From contig NC_092617.1 of assembly GCF_047663525.1 (NCBI RefSeq), positions 5,212,501-5,276,500 of the forward strand: DNA of 64,000 nucleotides. Direction: 5' to 3'. Both the position numbers and the translations under genes were made by a program. The DNA comes from Anas platyrhynchos (lineage: Eukaryota; Chordata; Aves; Anseriformes; Anatidae). Below the pieces are notes generated by a model, which saw only the letters and a program-made list of their open reading frames with translations, searched no databases and was not told the DNA's origin. Below are positions 21,890-32,996 of the stretch, piece by piece. Each line of letters opens with the position of its first letter. Within the stretch, counting starts at the first letter, position 1.

Positions 21890-22470
21890 CCTTTGTGCTT
21901 GCTGACACACATCCAGTTTTCCTACACATCAGTGTCACCTTCACATTGCCTTTGTCTCCTTGTCCTCACTGCATCCTGTGTTCTGCTCTAACGAGCTCCA
22001 AGGGAGGCTGTGTCAGTGCTGGCCCTCAGGGGGACACTGCAGGAAACTTGCCTCTGACTTGGACTTCTGGAGAGATGTCTTCAATTGTCTCTGAGTGCCT
22101 GAGGTTCGTGGGCTCATCAGCAAAGCCCCCAGAGGGGTGATTGCAGTGCCTTGGGCTGGTGCTGTGCTGCTGAGCTGGGCCGGGCTCATGGGACAGAGAG
22201 AGCTCGTGGCAAGAGGGCCGTGGTGCAGAGAGACAGCTGTGCCCAGGAGCAGCTCCTCTGCACAGCGCAGCAGGGCTGGGGGCTCTGACCGCAGCTGGCA
22301 CACAGAGAGGACAGAAGGAGAGAGGGCTTGGAGGCACTGAGGAGCGCAACAACAGAGGGCAGCGTGTGGCAGGACACATCTGCAGGCTCCTGACACCGTG
22401 AGGCTCTGGCAGCAGGGCCATGCAGGTGGGGCTGCCAGAGGGGTCATTTACAGCTCACACATCTAATGGC
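21890..22470 (+). repeat. Block P upstream of OR3
   Basis: Same block as at 3880-4420, reversed, about 1.9 kb upstream of the OR3 start. Keeps GAGCTCCAAGGGAGGCTGTG and GGGGGACACTGCAGGAAACTTG. Confidence 0.7.
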
Positions 22471-22879
22471 TGATAGCATCTGTCAGGATGGGTCTTATTC
22501 TACCTGTAATGTGGCATACAATACGTTTTAGAGAATGGTATTTTTAGGGGGCATTTTAACAGGAAGACCGAGGCTTGGTTTATCTGAAATGGAAGACTTG
22601 CTTGGATTCTGTGCTTTCAGATTCTTGGTGTGGAGGGGAGGATGGTTTCATGACAATGAATTGTCTGGATTGTACAGGAGACTGAGATTCCAAACGTATT
22701 GCAGGGAGAGATCAACATGGCAATAATTAAATTAATAAAATCCCTTCAGGCACCTCAGCCTAAAGACTGAAACAACAACGTTTGTTATCTCCTCAGGGCT
22801 TATCAGGTCTTTAGGAGCTGCAACCCCTGTGATGCCCTGTATTCATGAAGCACACAGCTTGTGGGACAGGGTCTGTGAG

Positions 22880-23390
22880 CTAGGACATGGAAGATACATG
22901 GGGACAGAGATCCTGTTTCCAGCAGGGACATAGGAAGGCAGTAGAGATATGAGCAGGGGAGGCAGTGAGAGGGAGCTGCTGCCAGAAATGCTGTGCGAGG
23001 GAGGGCTCAGGCACCTCCCTGCCGTCCCCTGCAGGGCAGGCACCTTCCCTGGGACACCCCCTGCTCTCCTTTCCCACCAGCAGGGCCTCTGCCCTCAAGC
23101 CACCGGTTTCCCCAGCAGGAGCTGGCTCGTCTGCAGGCAGAGCTGCAGCACAGGAGGGTCTGCTGAGTGTCCGTCTGTCCCTCCCTGGCCTTGCCTCCCC
23201 TGGCAGCAGCATGCTGGCATTCCTCCTGGCTTCTCCAGCTGGCCGTGCTGCTGCTGGTCTTGTTCCCAGGCTGGCTGGGGATGGGGGTTTCACATGCCCA
23301 TGAAGTGAGCCTTCGGTGTGTTTGGGTGGAGGGACAGGGTGAGGGGTGTGGAGATGGGCACTTTGAGCCTGGATTCCTCTGCTCTCAGCA
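22880..23390 (+). repeat. OR-upstream repeat, copy 2
   Basis: Its 3' part (23105-23390) is almost identical to 9905-10150. Its 5' part (22890-23050) is related to 38540-38720 upstream of OR5 and, in reverse, to 33130-33400 upstream of OR4. No conserved reading frame. Confidence 0.7.
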
Positions 23391-23589
23391 GTGTTCAGGT
23401 TCTTTTCAGATGAACAACTGAGTACAACTTTCCTGCAGCTCTCACAGGGCGGCTGAGACCAGCACTGATGGACAGATTGTCTGTCCTCACTAAAGGACAC
23501 TCTGCACTGTAGGGACAGTCCCTTTTTCTCTGAGCAGACACAAAGTTTCCCTTCAAGTGCAGGGGGAATGCCCAGGATTTCTGTTTTAG

Positions 23590-23800
23590 AAAAACTCAGC
23601 AGTGTCCAGGTTCTGTAGGCACTGGAACAGGCACCACAGGGAAGTGGTCACAGCACTAATGCTGTCAGAATTTATATATTTGGGCAACCTCTCAGGCATA
23701 TAGACTGATTTTTGGGTGGTCATGTACAGATTCAGGGGTGGGATCTGATGATCCTTGTCGAACACTTTCAAGTCAGGATATTCTATGATTCTATGACACT
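23590..23800 (+). mobile_element. CR1 3' end fragment
   Basis: Contains GCACCACAGGGAAGTGGTCAC and the end AGGATATTCTATGATTCTATG. Orthologous in position to 10165-10395, so inserted before the OR2/OR3 modules separated. Confidence 0.85.
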
Positions 23801-24390
23801 AGGAACATAGGAGCAGAATTGCACTGTAGCTAAAAGACCGGCCAACATAGAGCAGCTGAGCCCAGAACTGATGGACTCCTCTCGGAAGAGCATTCTGCTC
23901 TAAAAATGCAGTATCTGTGACTCTGAAGATGTTCAAGGTTTCACTTGGAGTGCAGCTGAATGCCCAGGATTTATGCCTTAGAAAGACTCATCAGGTGTGG
24001 TGGAGCAGCTGAACAAAGAGTACAAATCAAATAAAGAAACAAATAAACAAATAAATCTCCACACGTCTGCTCTGTGATGAACTTCGAGCAAAACTAGGGA
24101 AATCTCTGATATCAGGAGTGAAATGAATCTGAGACTGCCCCATGTTCCTACCATGTTGCTACCTTGAGCTGTAGTGCAAGACTGATTGTTCCATTGCTCA
24201 CAGAAGAGCACTCTTCTCCCAGAGAGACTCAGTATCAGCGGGAAGTCATTAAAGGTACCTTCAAAATAACTGCCTGCAAGTGGACAATCAATTGGTTTTA
24301 AATGAGAAAACTGAGTTTTCTTCCAATAAGTCTGTTGTACATTACTACTATTCTTTCTCTTTGTGCAGGACCGCTTCACAGAAATAACAG

Positions 24391-25305
24391 ATGTCCAACA
24401 GCAGCTCAGTCACTGAGTTCTTGCTCCTGGCATTTGCAGACACGCGCAAGCTGCAGCTCCTGCACTTTGCGCTCTTCCTGGGCATCTACCTGGCTGCCCT
24501 CCTGAGCAACGGCCTCATCCTCAGCGCCGTAGCCTGCCACCACCGACTGCATACCCCCATGTACTTCTTCCTCCTCAACCTCGCCCTCCTCGACCTGGGC
24601 TGCATCTCCACCACTCTGCCCAAAGCCATGGCCAATGCCCTCTGGGACACCAGGGTCATCTCCTATCAAGGATGTGCTGCCCAACTCTTTCTCTTTGCTT
24701 TCTTTGTAGTAGCTGAGTATAGCCTCCTCACTGTCATGGCCTATGACCGCTACGTTGCCATCTGCAAGCCCCTGCACTACGGGAGCCTCCTGGGCAGCAG
24801 AGCTTGTGCCCAGATGGCAGCAGCTGCCTGGGGCAGTGGCTTTCTCATTGCTGTCCTGCACACGGCCACTACATTTTCCCTGCCCCTCTGTCGAGGCAAT
24901 GCTGTGGACCAGTTCTTCTATGAGATCCCCCAGATCCTCAAGCTCTCCTGCTCAGATGCCTACCTCAGGGAAGTTGGGGCACTTGTGTTTAGTTTTTATT
25001 CAGCCTTTGGTTGTTTTGTTTTCATTGTGGTGTCCTATGTGCAGATCTTCAGGGCAGTGCTGAGGATGCCCTCTGAGCAGGGCCGGCACAAAGCCTTCTC
25101 CACATGCCTCCCTCACCTGGCTGTGGTCTCTCTGTTTGTCAGTACTGCCATGTTTGCCTACCTGAAGCCTCCCTCCATCTCTTCCCCATATCTGGACTTG
25201 GTGGTAGCATTTCTATACTCGGTGGTGCCTCCAGTATTGAATCCTCTCATCTACAGTATGAGGAACCAGGAGCTCAAGGAAGCCCTGTGGAGATTGATGA
25301 CTTAA
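24391..25305 (+). CDS. OR3: OR14-like receptor, intact frame but key residues lost
   Basis: Open 304-residue OR. It has N3 (NSS), LHTPMYFF, C95, MAYDRYVAIC at 116-125, KAFSTC and NPLIYSMRNQEL. Two residues that are constant in the other five loci are changed: G39 to S in the TM1 GN motif (LLSNGL) and C177 to Y in loop 2 (QFFYEIP, codon TAT). C177 is the expected partner of C95 in the class A disulfide, so folding may fail. The C-tail ends early (LKEALWRLMT) and the 3' flank differs from OR1, OR2, OR4 and OR6 but matches OR5. A strong splice acceptor (TTCTTTCTCTTTGTGCAG) lies 22 nt before the ATG. It is probably a gene losing function; expression is unknown. Confidence 0.9.
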   Translation: MSNSSSVTEFLLLAFADTRKLQLLHFALFLGIYLAALLSNGLILSAVACHHRLHTPMYFFLLNLALLDLGCISTTLPKAMANALWDTRVISYQGCAAQLFLFAFFVVAEYSLLTVMAYDRYVAICKPLHYGSLLGSRACAQMAAAAWGSGFLIAVLHTATTFSLPLCRGNAVDQFFYEIPQILKLSCSDAYLREVGALVFSFYSAFGCFVFIVVSYVQIFRAVLRMPSEQGRHKAFSTCLPHLAVVSLFVSTAMFAYLKPPSISSPYLDLVVAFLYSVVPPVLNPLIYSMRNQELKEALWRLMT

Positions 25306-25560
25306 TGTGTTTCAAGAGAAGAAGTGCTCAGTCTGCTTCTGCAGATGAGTGTTAATGTCACTTATTATAGGAACAGCCTATATTCTGTTCCTTTGTGTTT
25401 GTGTGTGTGAATTTTATTAATGGATTTCCTTAGTTTTAGTTTAGTTAATGTTACCCACTAAAATGATATTGGTCATCCAAATTCAACTTCAGTATGTATT
25501 TGTCAAGTCTAGCTCAGCAACTGTACACAAAAAGACCTGTTCTGGCTCTGCAGGGGCAGT
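25306..25560 (+). repeat. 3' flank shared by OR3 and OR5
   Basis: Nearly identical to 40098-40330 (GTGCTCAGTCTGCTTCTGCAG, TTAATGTTACCCACTAAAATGATATTGG). No AATAAA is evident here, unlike the other OR genes. Confidence 0.85.
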
Positions 25561-26390
25561 GCCCGTGTGCAGGGGTGCAGAGGAAAAGAGTCCCATCCCA
25601 GCAGCACGGCCAGGGAGCACCAGCACTTGGGGCATGCAGAGCTGCTTTCCTGCCACCCACTGCCGCCCTCTCCTGCTGAGCCCTGCTGGTGGGGTCAGGC
25701 CCTGCTGCTCCTCTCACTTGGTGCCAGTGCTGTTGTGGGGCTGTGCTGGGACTGCAGGCAGGGACAGGCAGTGGGCACGGCAGTGGCACAGCTGGCCTCC
25801 ACTGCAGCACTTCCCTCCTAAGGGGGGATCTCCTCCAAGGTGGCCTGAGCAGAGCTCAAGTGCTTGATCTGGTGTGAGCAGGCAGAGGAGAGCTCTGCAG
25901 CCCCAGGGCACACAGCAGCCCCAGCAGAGGAGCCTGGCGAGTGATTCCTTGCAGCCCTGGGGCAATGGCAGTGACCCCATGAGCTGGGTCTGCCTCCCAG
26001 CCTGCCCAGCACAGCCCTGCAGATTGCCCCCATGCCCCGGGCACAACAGCCCCCTCACTCTGCAGAGCAGCACCGCCAGCTGGGGCTGGGGTTCAGGCTG
26101 GGGCTGGGAGGGTGCTTCCCCTGAGTGTCTTCTAGGCTGGCTTCAGGCTTCTGGATGTGAGTGTGATCCTCACTGTGCACAAGGACCTGAGAGGCTGCCA
26201 ACAGACATGGGGCTGGAACATTGCCTGCAAGGTCCCTCCTGCCCTAGCACCACCCAGGACTGGCACAGAACTGGCTCCTGAGTGTCAGAGAGGCTGGGAG
26301 CCCAGCAGGTGTGCCATGAGCTTGGAGGATCACCACCAGATCACTTTTTACCCGGGCAGGTCCTGGCCCAAAAAGGGGGTGTTATGTAGG
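25561..26390 (+). repeat. Block D downstream of OR3
   Basis: Matches 40400-40700 in the same orientation at its start and 230-860 in reverse further on. Carries a short interrupted (GGGGCT)n where 516-578 has the long array. Several overlapping GC-rich frames are not conserved between copies. Confidence 0.75.
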
Positions 26391-26730
26391 TCTCTACAGA
26401 TACCTTAAAGGAGGCTGTAGAGAGGTGGGGGTTGGCCTGTTCTCCCACGTGCCTGGTGACAGGACAAGGGGGAATGGGCTTAAGTTGCACCAGGGGAGTT
26501 TTAGGTTGGATGTTAGGAAGAACTTCTTTACTGAAAGGGTTGTGAGGCATTGGAACAGGCTGCCCAGGGAGGTGGTGGAGTCACCATCCCTGGAAGTCTT
26601 CAAAAGATGTTTAGATGTAGAGCTTAGGGATATGGTTTAGTGGGGACTGTTCGTGTTAGGTTAGAGGTTGGAGTCTATGATCTTGAGGTCTCTTCCAACC
26701 TAGAAATTCTGTGATTCTGTGATTCTGTGT
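26391..26730 (+). mobile_element. CR1 3' end inserted into block D
   Basis: Runs from ACAGATACCTTAAAGG to (ATTCTGTG)3. It splits the block D sequence: the uninterrupted copies at 1-440 and 40960-41240 read straight through TGTAGGTGTGGTATTA. It therefore inserted after the duplication. Confidence 0.9.
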
Positions 26731-27000
26731 GGTATTACAAGTTCAGTGGTGTGTCAGAAACACTAAGTCTAGCAGGAAGCGACTGGCTGTTAAATGACCT
26801 GTGAGTTGAGCTCTTTCTGAAGTAGCTGACAGGTCACCCTTGACTCCTGGCTGGGATCTGTGCCTTTAGGCTCACATCTGCCAGTGTCCATGGTAGGGCA
26901 GCAGAAGGCACTTGCTGTGCATGTAGTTTCTGAGATCGGCTCTTTCTAAGTACCTGGTAGGCCCCATAGTGGAAGAGGTCTTGGATAGGGGTTGTCATGT
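26731..27000 (+). repeat. Block D, distal part
   Basis: Close reverse-complement match to 1-240 (for example GAGATCGGCTCTTTCTAAG and CATGTAGTTTCTGAG). No gene. Confidence 0.85.
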
Positions 27001-27560
27001 CAGATGTGTCAGCTTTTGCCTGAAGTCATCCTTTAGGACTGCATTCAGTTTTCTACACAGACGGGACCTCTGCCTCCAAGACGCTTGGGGCAAACTGAAC
27101 CATGCATGAGGGTTTGGAAAAAGGTACCCTGGGTGCACAGAACGCATTCCGTATCCAAAACTTGGAGGCAGAAAACAAAATTTTGGGGTGGTAGAAGAGC
27201 TGCAGGGTACATTGTGCAGGGTTCACCTACAGCTTTGGGTTATTTTCCATCCTGACTTATGTGCCGCGTCAGTCTCAAAAAAGGAGTAGCCAACAGATGT
27301 TAGGCAGATACTTTGAGATCATGAAAGCCATCAGAAAGCTGCCCCTAGAAAGATGACTGATACGGGGAAGTCAGGAGAAGCCTGGCCAGGAGAGATGTGA
27401 GATTTGGAGGAGGGCAAAAGAGTTTAGCCAGCAGAAAATAATGATTTATGTGACGTTAGAACATTCAGGCAATGTTGATTCTGCTGTAACACTGACTTAA
27501 AATAGTCATGAAAAGCCCTTGCACTATTTTAATCAGTGACATTAATCCCCAAACCTAAAT
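27001..27560. other. No gene seen; duplicated with 41250-41760
   Basis: Shares AAAGCCATCAGAAAGCTGCCCCTA and GGGGAAGTCAGGAGAAGC with 41590-41650, extending the OR3/OR5 module match. Confidence 0.6.
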
Positions 27561-27599
27561 GCTATTCCACACCCTGACAGGAATCCACTATTCTTATGC

Positions 27600-27965
27600 G
27601 TGACCTCAAAGCATCTCTTGAAGCCAAAACTCTGCCCATAGACCCTTTCCCTTACCTTTACTCTCTTGCTCACCCTGATCTGATCAGCTTGTGGGCCTCA
27701 AGGAGGAGATGGGTGGGAATGCTGTGATGAGCTCAGATCTGCCTCAGGATCTTTTGCCCCAGCAGCAAGAATGTGACTGTGGCAGTGACTGTGAGGTCAC
27801 TTCTGTCTCTGCACTTGATAGGCCATCAGCAGGAACGTGTCACAGAAAGGGACTGTGAGGTCACCTCTGTCTGTAGGAGGCAGGTAAGCCTTGACTTCTC
27901 CCTGGGATCTGCACTTTTAGGCTGACATTTGGCAGTGGCCCTGCTAGGCCAGCAGAAGGCACCTG
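27600..27965 (-). repeat. Block R, copy 3 (inverted)
   Basis: Reverse of 17480-17800 and close to 56860-57290 in the same orientation (CTGATCAGCTTGTGGG, GCCCCAGCAGCAAGAATGTGAC). Confidence 0.7.
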
Positions 27966-27989
27966 TTTGGCATGCTGAGTGTTGGCATT

Positions 27990-28720
27990 GCTTCCTTGCA
28001 ACACAGTGCAGGGGTGCGGAGGTGTCTTAATGAAGTTATTCTAGTAGCATCACACTACCCACCACATCCCACAGACCTCAAGAAGAGCCTTAAACCAGAC
28101 GTGGGGATGCAGGATCTCCCCTTCCATTGTCTGGGGTCAGGCCTTGGCTCTTCTGCATCACCAAAACCAATCAAGACTTTTCTCAGCACAGTGCTTTGCC
28201 TGTCTGTAATCATGGCCTCAAATTTTCTGCCCTAATAAGGCCCTGGGGAGGCTTTGTTAGTAACAGCCCTCAGTGGGGCCCATTAATTTTCCAAGTCACT
28301 TCAACTTTTCCTTCTGACTTTACTTTCTCTAGCAGTTGCATCATTGTCCTCTCAGTACCTGAGCTTCATAGACTCAGCTCCACAATACACCATGGAACTC
28401 ATTAAAATGCAGAAATTCCTAACATCTCTTCCATAGTATTCTTCAAGCCTTTGTGCCTTGTGTAGCTAATTGCAGAGCTTGCATGATATAGTCAAAGAAG
28501 ATTTCAAAAAGCAGCTAATAAAAAATATTTTCTTGTTTTAAAGGCTGATTTTTGCTGCATTTCAGTTTTGAGCATCATTCTTCTCTTGCTATTTATCCAG
28601 GGTGACTTCTTTGGAGACCTCCATAGGGAGGAAAAGCAGAGTCTGGAGGTCTGACACCTCTACTGCCAGCAGTGGTGTTTGTCCCTGTAACTGCAGCCCA
28701 GCCCAGCACATGATACCCTT
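27990..28720 (-). repeat. Block V, copy 2 (inverted)
   Basis: Reverse complement of 16080-16750. Part of the mirror-image relation between the OR2 and OR4 modules. Confidence 0.7.
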
Positions 28721-28737
28721 TCTAAGATAAGTCAGAG

Positions 28738-28812
28738 AAAAAAATGAAAAAAAAAAATAAATAAATAAAAATAAAATAAAATAATATAATCAATCAATAA
28801 ATAAAAAAATAA
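28738..28812. repeat. A-rich (AAAT/AAATA)n tract
   Basis: Corresponds to the AT-rich tract at 15330-15411 in the mirror module, but without an LTR inside it. Confidence 0.8.
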
Positions 28813-28989
28813 AGTTGAAATGACCGTTGGATCCTGAGAAATTCAAAATGAATTGTAGCAGACAACTGGACATCCATGGTCTCTCTTAGGTCTTGTGAGT
28901 GAGTGGAAAACTCAGGACGAAAAGTAAAAAAAAAAATCTTCAAGTGGCTGTACCTGTACCGATGAGCTCGGCCTCTTTGGGGAAATTTT

Positions 28990-29490
28990 TCCCTTCCAGC
29001 CATAGAAACCTAAATTGAGTGACGTGAAAAGACCTGCCCAGTAAATGGAGTAGGGCAAAGTCCTACTTGCTGTGCTATAGATGCAGAAGGCAAAAAGAAT
29101 TGCATTGTGCCTGACACTACTCTGGGACGCCATCACTAAAGCACGCTCCCAAGCTCTACAACTACACCTTGGCTCTCCAGTTAATGAACCAGCTCATGGA
29201 TGGCAATCAGGGAGTCCCGGTTAGCATGATGCTGCCTCAGGTGCGCCACCATGGTAGTCATTGGCACCTGCTGTTCTTCAGCCCTCAGCAAACCCTCAAC
29301 AGAAGGGTCTTGTGGAAGGCCAAGCAAAGTAGACAACTGGTTCATGTCCTTTGTCTCCAAGGCAGCTCTGCCAAAGCCCCACCCATAGTGCCCTCTTGGA
29401 ACTTTGAAGTTCCGTCTCCTGAAGCAGTCTGTGCTGAGAATGCACATAGCCTCTGGGTCAGTCCCAATGGGGTGCCTTTGCTATTCCTTC
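28990..29490 (-). mobile_element. ERVL pol fragment (protease end / RT start)
   Basis: The minus-strand frame 29181-29447 reads CILSTDCFRRRNFKVPRGHY, then GFGRAALETKDMNQLSTLLG and HHANRDSLIAIHELVH, fitting bird ERVL pol just before the RT core. Mirror counterpart of 14740-15105, and longer. Confidence 0.75.
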
Positions 29491-29639
29491 CCAATAAGAC
29501 TCACTTCTGCCTTCCCCTGGCTGGAAGCAGGACCCCTCTAGTCCTGCTCATAGCATTCATTACTGTTTCTGGTAGACGGCCCACTGGAAAGCACGTCCTG
29601 ATATGGAATTCTCATCCCACAAGGAAGGGGAGAAGGCAC

Positions 29640-30135
29640 TGACAGATAAGGGATGCGTTTTGGTGTGGAAGGTGGGGCCCAGCAGAGACAAAGAGTCAAG
29701 GCAATGGGCTGGGAGAGGCCAGAAGAAGCAGCCCAAAAGGTGCTGCTGCGTGTGAGGACAAATTTGTGCCAGCAGCCTGAGTGGGCAGCAGCTGTGCACA
29801 GGCAAGGGGAGGCCAGGAAGCGCATGCCAAGAGCGCTCCTGCCAGCAGAGACAAGGCCGGGGCCGAGCCCAAGGGCAGAGGCAGGCCCAGGGCAGGGGGC
29901 TGCAAGGGCCATGCTGAGCTCCCTGCCCCTGCAGCAGCCACCCTGGCCCTCAGCAGATGTGCGTGCCAGCATGCACGGGGAGGTGCTGACATGCATCAGA
30001 GAGCAGCAAGGAGGGCGCTGGAAAGGGTTGGGGCCAGGCAGGTGGCAGAGCCCCGTGCAGGGGCTAGTTCGGGGTCCCCTCTGCTGCAGCCACTGCACGA
30101 AGTATGGCAGGAGGAGGGCACACAGGCCCTCCTGT
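29640..30135 (-). repeat. Block U, copy 2 (inverted)
   Basis: Reverse complement of 14200-14690. GC-rich overlapping frames are not supported as genes. Confidence 0.7.
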
Positions 30136-30173
30136 TGACCTGGTACCTGGCAGTGAAAGGCTGTGTCTCACAC

Positions 30174-30725
30174 TGTTGTGGTTTAACCCAGCTGCCAGCT
30201 AAACACCACACAGCCATTCAGTCACCTTCCTCGCTTCCTCTCTGGGGTGGGGGAGAGAAACAGGAAAATGAAGCCTGATGGTTGAGATAGAAACAGTTAT
30301 TAGTACAGAAAAAAAATGATAATAGTACTACTACTAATAATGTGTACGAAACATGATGCACAATGCAATTGCTCACCGCCCGCTGACCAATGCCCAGCCT
30401 AACCCCGAGCAGTCCGGCCCCCTCCCCCCGGCTAGCCACCCCTATATATTGTTTAGCATGACGTCAGATGGTATGGAATATCCCTTTGGCCAGTTTGGGT
30501 CACCTGTCCTGGGTCTGTCCCCTCCCAGCTCCTGCTGCACCCCCAGCCTGCCCACTGGCAGGACAGAGCGAGAAGCTGAAAAGTCCTTGGCTTAGTGTAA
30601 GCACTGCTCTGCAACAATTAAAACATCAGTGTGTTATCCACATTATTCTAATCTTAAATCCCAAACACACCACCCTACCAGTTGCTAGGAGGAAAATTAA
30701 CTCTATCCTAGCTGAAACCAGGACA
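30174..30725 (-). mobile_element. ERVL solo LTR
   Basis: Starts TGTTGTGGTTTAACCCAG and ends AACCAGGACA on the plus strand, close to 15412-16011, with the CACCCCTATATATTG region intact. The flanking 5-mers (CACAC and AGTGA) do not match, so one edge has probably been rearranged. Confidence 0.85.
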
Positions 30726-30879
30726 AGTGAGCAGCTCCTTCGGTATATTCCTGACACCAGCTTTGCAAGAAGCAGAGATGTGGCAGAGATGCCACTGCAG
30801 ACACAACAGGACTTTCAGCAAGGTACATGAGACCTAAGGGCTTAGTCAAGTACAAGAGCTCAGGAGAACAACATAGAAG

Positions 30880-31080
30880 CCAAAAGAGAGCAGCAGTGAA
30901 AAGGCCACGTCCTGCTGCTGGCCATGGCCATGGCTCTAGGGAAGCAGCAGCCCCAACCCGAAGGCAGCAGAGAGGCAGAGCCTAGCGGGCAGTGAGGAGC
31001 AGTCTCAAGGTCCACTGGGGCTGCTCCTCTGTGTGGCAGCAGCTCCAGGGGAGATGGGAAGAAATAGCATCTGAGACCAA
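30880..31080 (-). repeat. Block S downstream of OR4
   Basis: Reverse of 12170-12360 (GGCCATGGCCATGG, AAGCAGCAGCCCC). Confidence 0.7.
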
Positions 31081-31098
31081 TGAAGTTCTCGTGGATTC

Positions 31099-31104
31099 TT
31101 TATT
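31099..31104 (-). promoter_or_regulatory. Polyadenylation hexamer for OR4
   Basis: AATAAA on the minus strand about 210 nt past the OR4 stop. The plus-strand context GGATTCTTTATT is shared with OR6. Confidence 0.5.
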
Positions 31105-31312
31105 CTCCTTATCCAAACAGGAAGCCAAGTTCTGCAGGTATATAGGATGATTGGGTGAAAGCAAATAAATTAAAAAAATATATAATAGACAGAATGCCAT
31201 GAACAGAAGTCAACCAAAATCAGAATTTTAAGAGATAATATTAATAATAATAAAAGAATTGCAAGCTATTGTACAAAGAGATTGTTCAGATAACCTGTGT
31301 GTCCATTTAATA

Positions 31313-32257
31313 TTATAGGCACACTTGATGCAAAAGAAGCATGTATCCAATGAGTTTCCACAAGGCGTCCTTGAGCTCCTGGTTCCTCATGCTGTAGATG
31401 ACGGGGTTCACTGCTGGAGGTAACATGGAGTACAGAAAAGATAATGCAAGGTCCAGGGATGGGGAAGAGATGGAGGGGGGCTTCAGGTAGGCAACCAAGG
31501 CAGTGCTGAGAGTTAGAGAGACCACGGCCAGGTGAGGGAGGCACGTGGAAAAGGCTTTGTACCGGTCCTGCTCAGAGGGCATCGTCAGCACTGCCCTGAA
31601 GATCTCCACATAAGAAAATGAAATGAAAACAAAACACGCGAATGCTAAACAGAAACTAACTACAAGAAGCGCAGCCTCCCTGAGGTAGGCATCTGAGCAG
31701 GAGAGCTTGAGGATGTGAGGGATTTCACAGAAAAACTGGTCCAAAACATTGCCTCGGCAGAGGGGCAGGGAAAATGTATTGGCCGTGTGCAGGACACTGT
31801 ACAGAAAGCCACTGCCCCAGGCAGCTGCTGCCATCTGGGCACAAGCTCTGCTGCCCAGGAGGCTCCCGTAGTGCAGGGGCTTGCAGATGGCAACGTAGCG
31901 GTCGTAGGCCATGACGGTGAGAAGAGAATACTCTGCTCCAACCAAGAAAACAAAAAATAAGATCTATGCAGCACATCCTTGATAGGAGATGGTCCTGGTG
32001 TCCCAGAGGGCATTGGCCATGGCTTTGGGCAGAGTGGTGGAGATGCAGCCCAGGTCGAGGAGGGCGAGGTTGAGGAGGAAGAAGTACATGGGGGTGTGCA
32101 GATGGTGGTCGCAGGCTACGGCGGTGAGGATGAGGCCGTTGCCCAGGAGGGCAGCCAGGTAGATGCCCAGGAAGAGCGCGAAGTGCAGGAGCTGCAGCTC
32201 GCGCGTGTCTACGAATGCCAGCAGGAGGAACTCACTCACAGAGCTGATGTTGGACAT
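31313..32257 (-). pseudogene. OR4: OR14-like receptor with one in-frame stop
   Basis: A 314-codon OR frame interrupted only by TAG at codon 98 (31964-31966), where the paralogs have Gln (CAG in GCTGCACAG; here GCTGCATAG). That is at the start of TM3, so the product would lack TM3-TM7. The rest is undamaged: N3 (NIS), GN in TM1, LHTPMYFF, C95, MAYDRYVAIC, loop 2 cysteines, KAFSTC (as YKAFSTC) and NPVIYSMRNQELKDAL. A splice acceptor (TTTTTTTTCTCATTTGGCAG) lies 25-30 nt upstream of the ATG. With a single C-to-T change, it may be a very young or segregating pseudogene, a stop read through in translation, or a sequencing error. Confidence 0.9.
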
Positions 32258-32399
32258 TTGCTGGTTCTGGACATGGACACTGCCAAATGAGAAAAAAAAT
32301 ATAAATAGAGAGTGTTACGAGTAATGTCTCTGAGCAAAATTGAGAAAATTCCCAATTAAAGCCTTACATTCCCTGTTTCCAAGAAGACCTTTGCCTATA

Positions 32400-32850
32400 T
32401 CCCTGTCTGGAGCCCTGCTGTGTGCTTGCTGAGTGTCCTGTACACTGCAGCGTCCTCTGCCCAGCAGCTCCCAATGAGCCTGCTCTGCTCCATTCGAGGT
32501 TCCAAGAGGGAAGGTTCCTGGGCAGTGGCTCCCTGTGCTGAGTGAGGGGTGTTTGGCTCTGTGCCTCTGTGAGCATCTTCCCTGTTCAATACCCAGGAGA
32601 CAAAACCAGAAGGTGGATTGTGCATGTCTGGCCGCAGAACAGGGAGCATCTCCTCCTGCTTCACCCTCCGTGCACAGCACTCCCTGTCAGAATCAGACAC
32701 CACCAGCTGCCACGCTGGGCAAGGGAAGCAGGCATGGGCAGGCAGGGCGGACCCAACCCAGTGCAGAGGCTTTGGTGTCGGTGAGGTAGAGCCTGTCCTC
32801 ACAGCCCTGTGCCATCTGCCCTGCACAGACAGCAGAGGGACAAGAGCTCT
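32400..32850. repeat. OR-upstream repeat shared with OR6
   Basis: 32380-32450 matches 46600-46690 (GACCTTTG.CTAT.TCCCTGTCTGGA, GTGCTTGCTGAGTGTCCTGTACAC), so OR4 and OR6 share proximal upstream sequence. The overlapping frames here are not conserved. Confidence 0.6.
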
Positions 32851-32854
32851 GGAG

Positions 32855-32996
32855 TTTTAGAAACATTTGGAATGTGCTCCTGGTCATATGGTAGGAGTTT
32901 GGGGGTAAGACCTGTGTGGAGCCAGGAGTTGGACTTGATGATCCTTGTGGGTCCCTTCCAACTCGGGATACTCTATGATTCTGTGATTCTGTGCCT
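32855..32996 (+). mobile_element. CR1 3' end fragment
   Basis: Ends with GATGATCCTTGTGGGTCCCTTCCAACTCGGGATACTCTATGATTCTGTG. Not present at the matching place near OR6. Confidence 0.85.
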
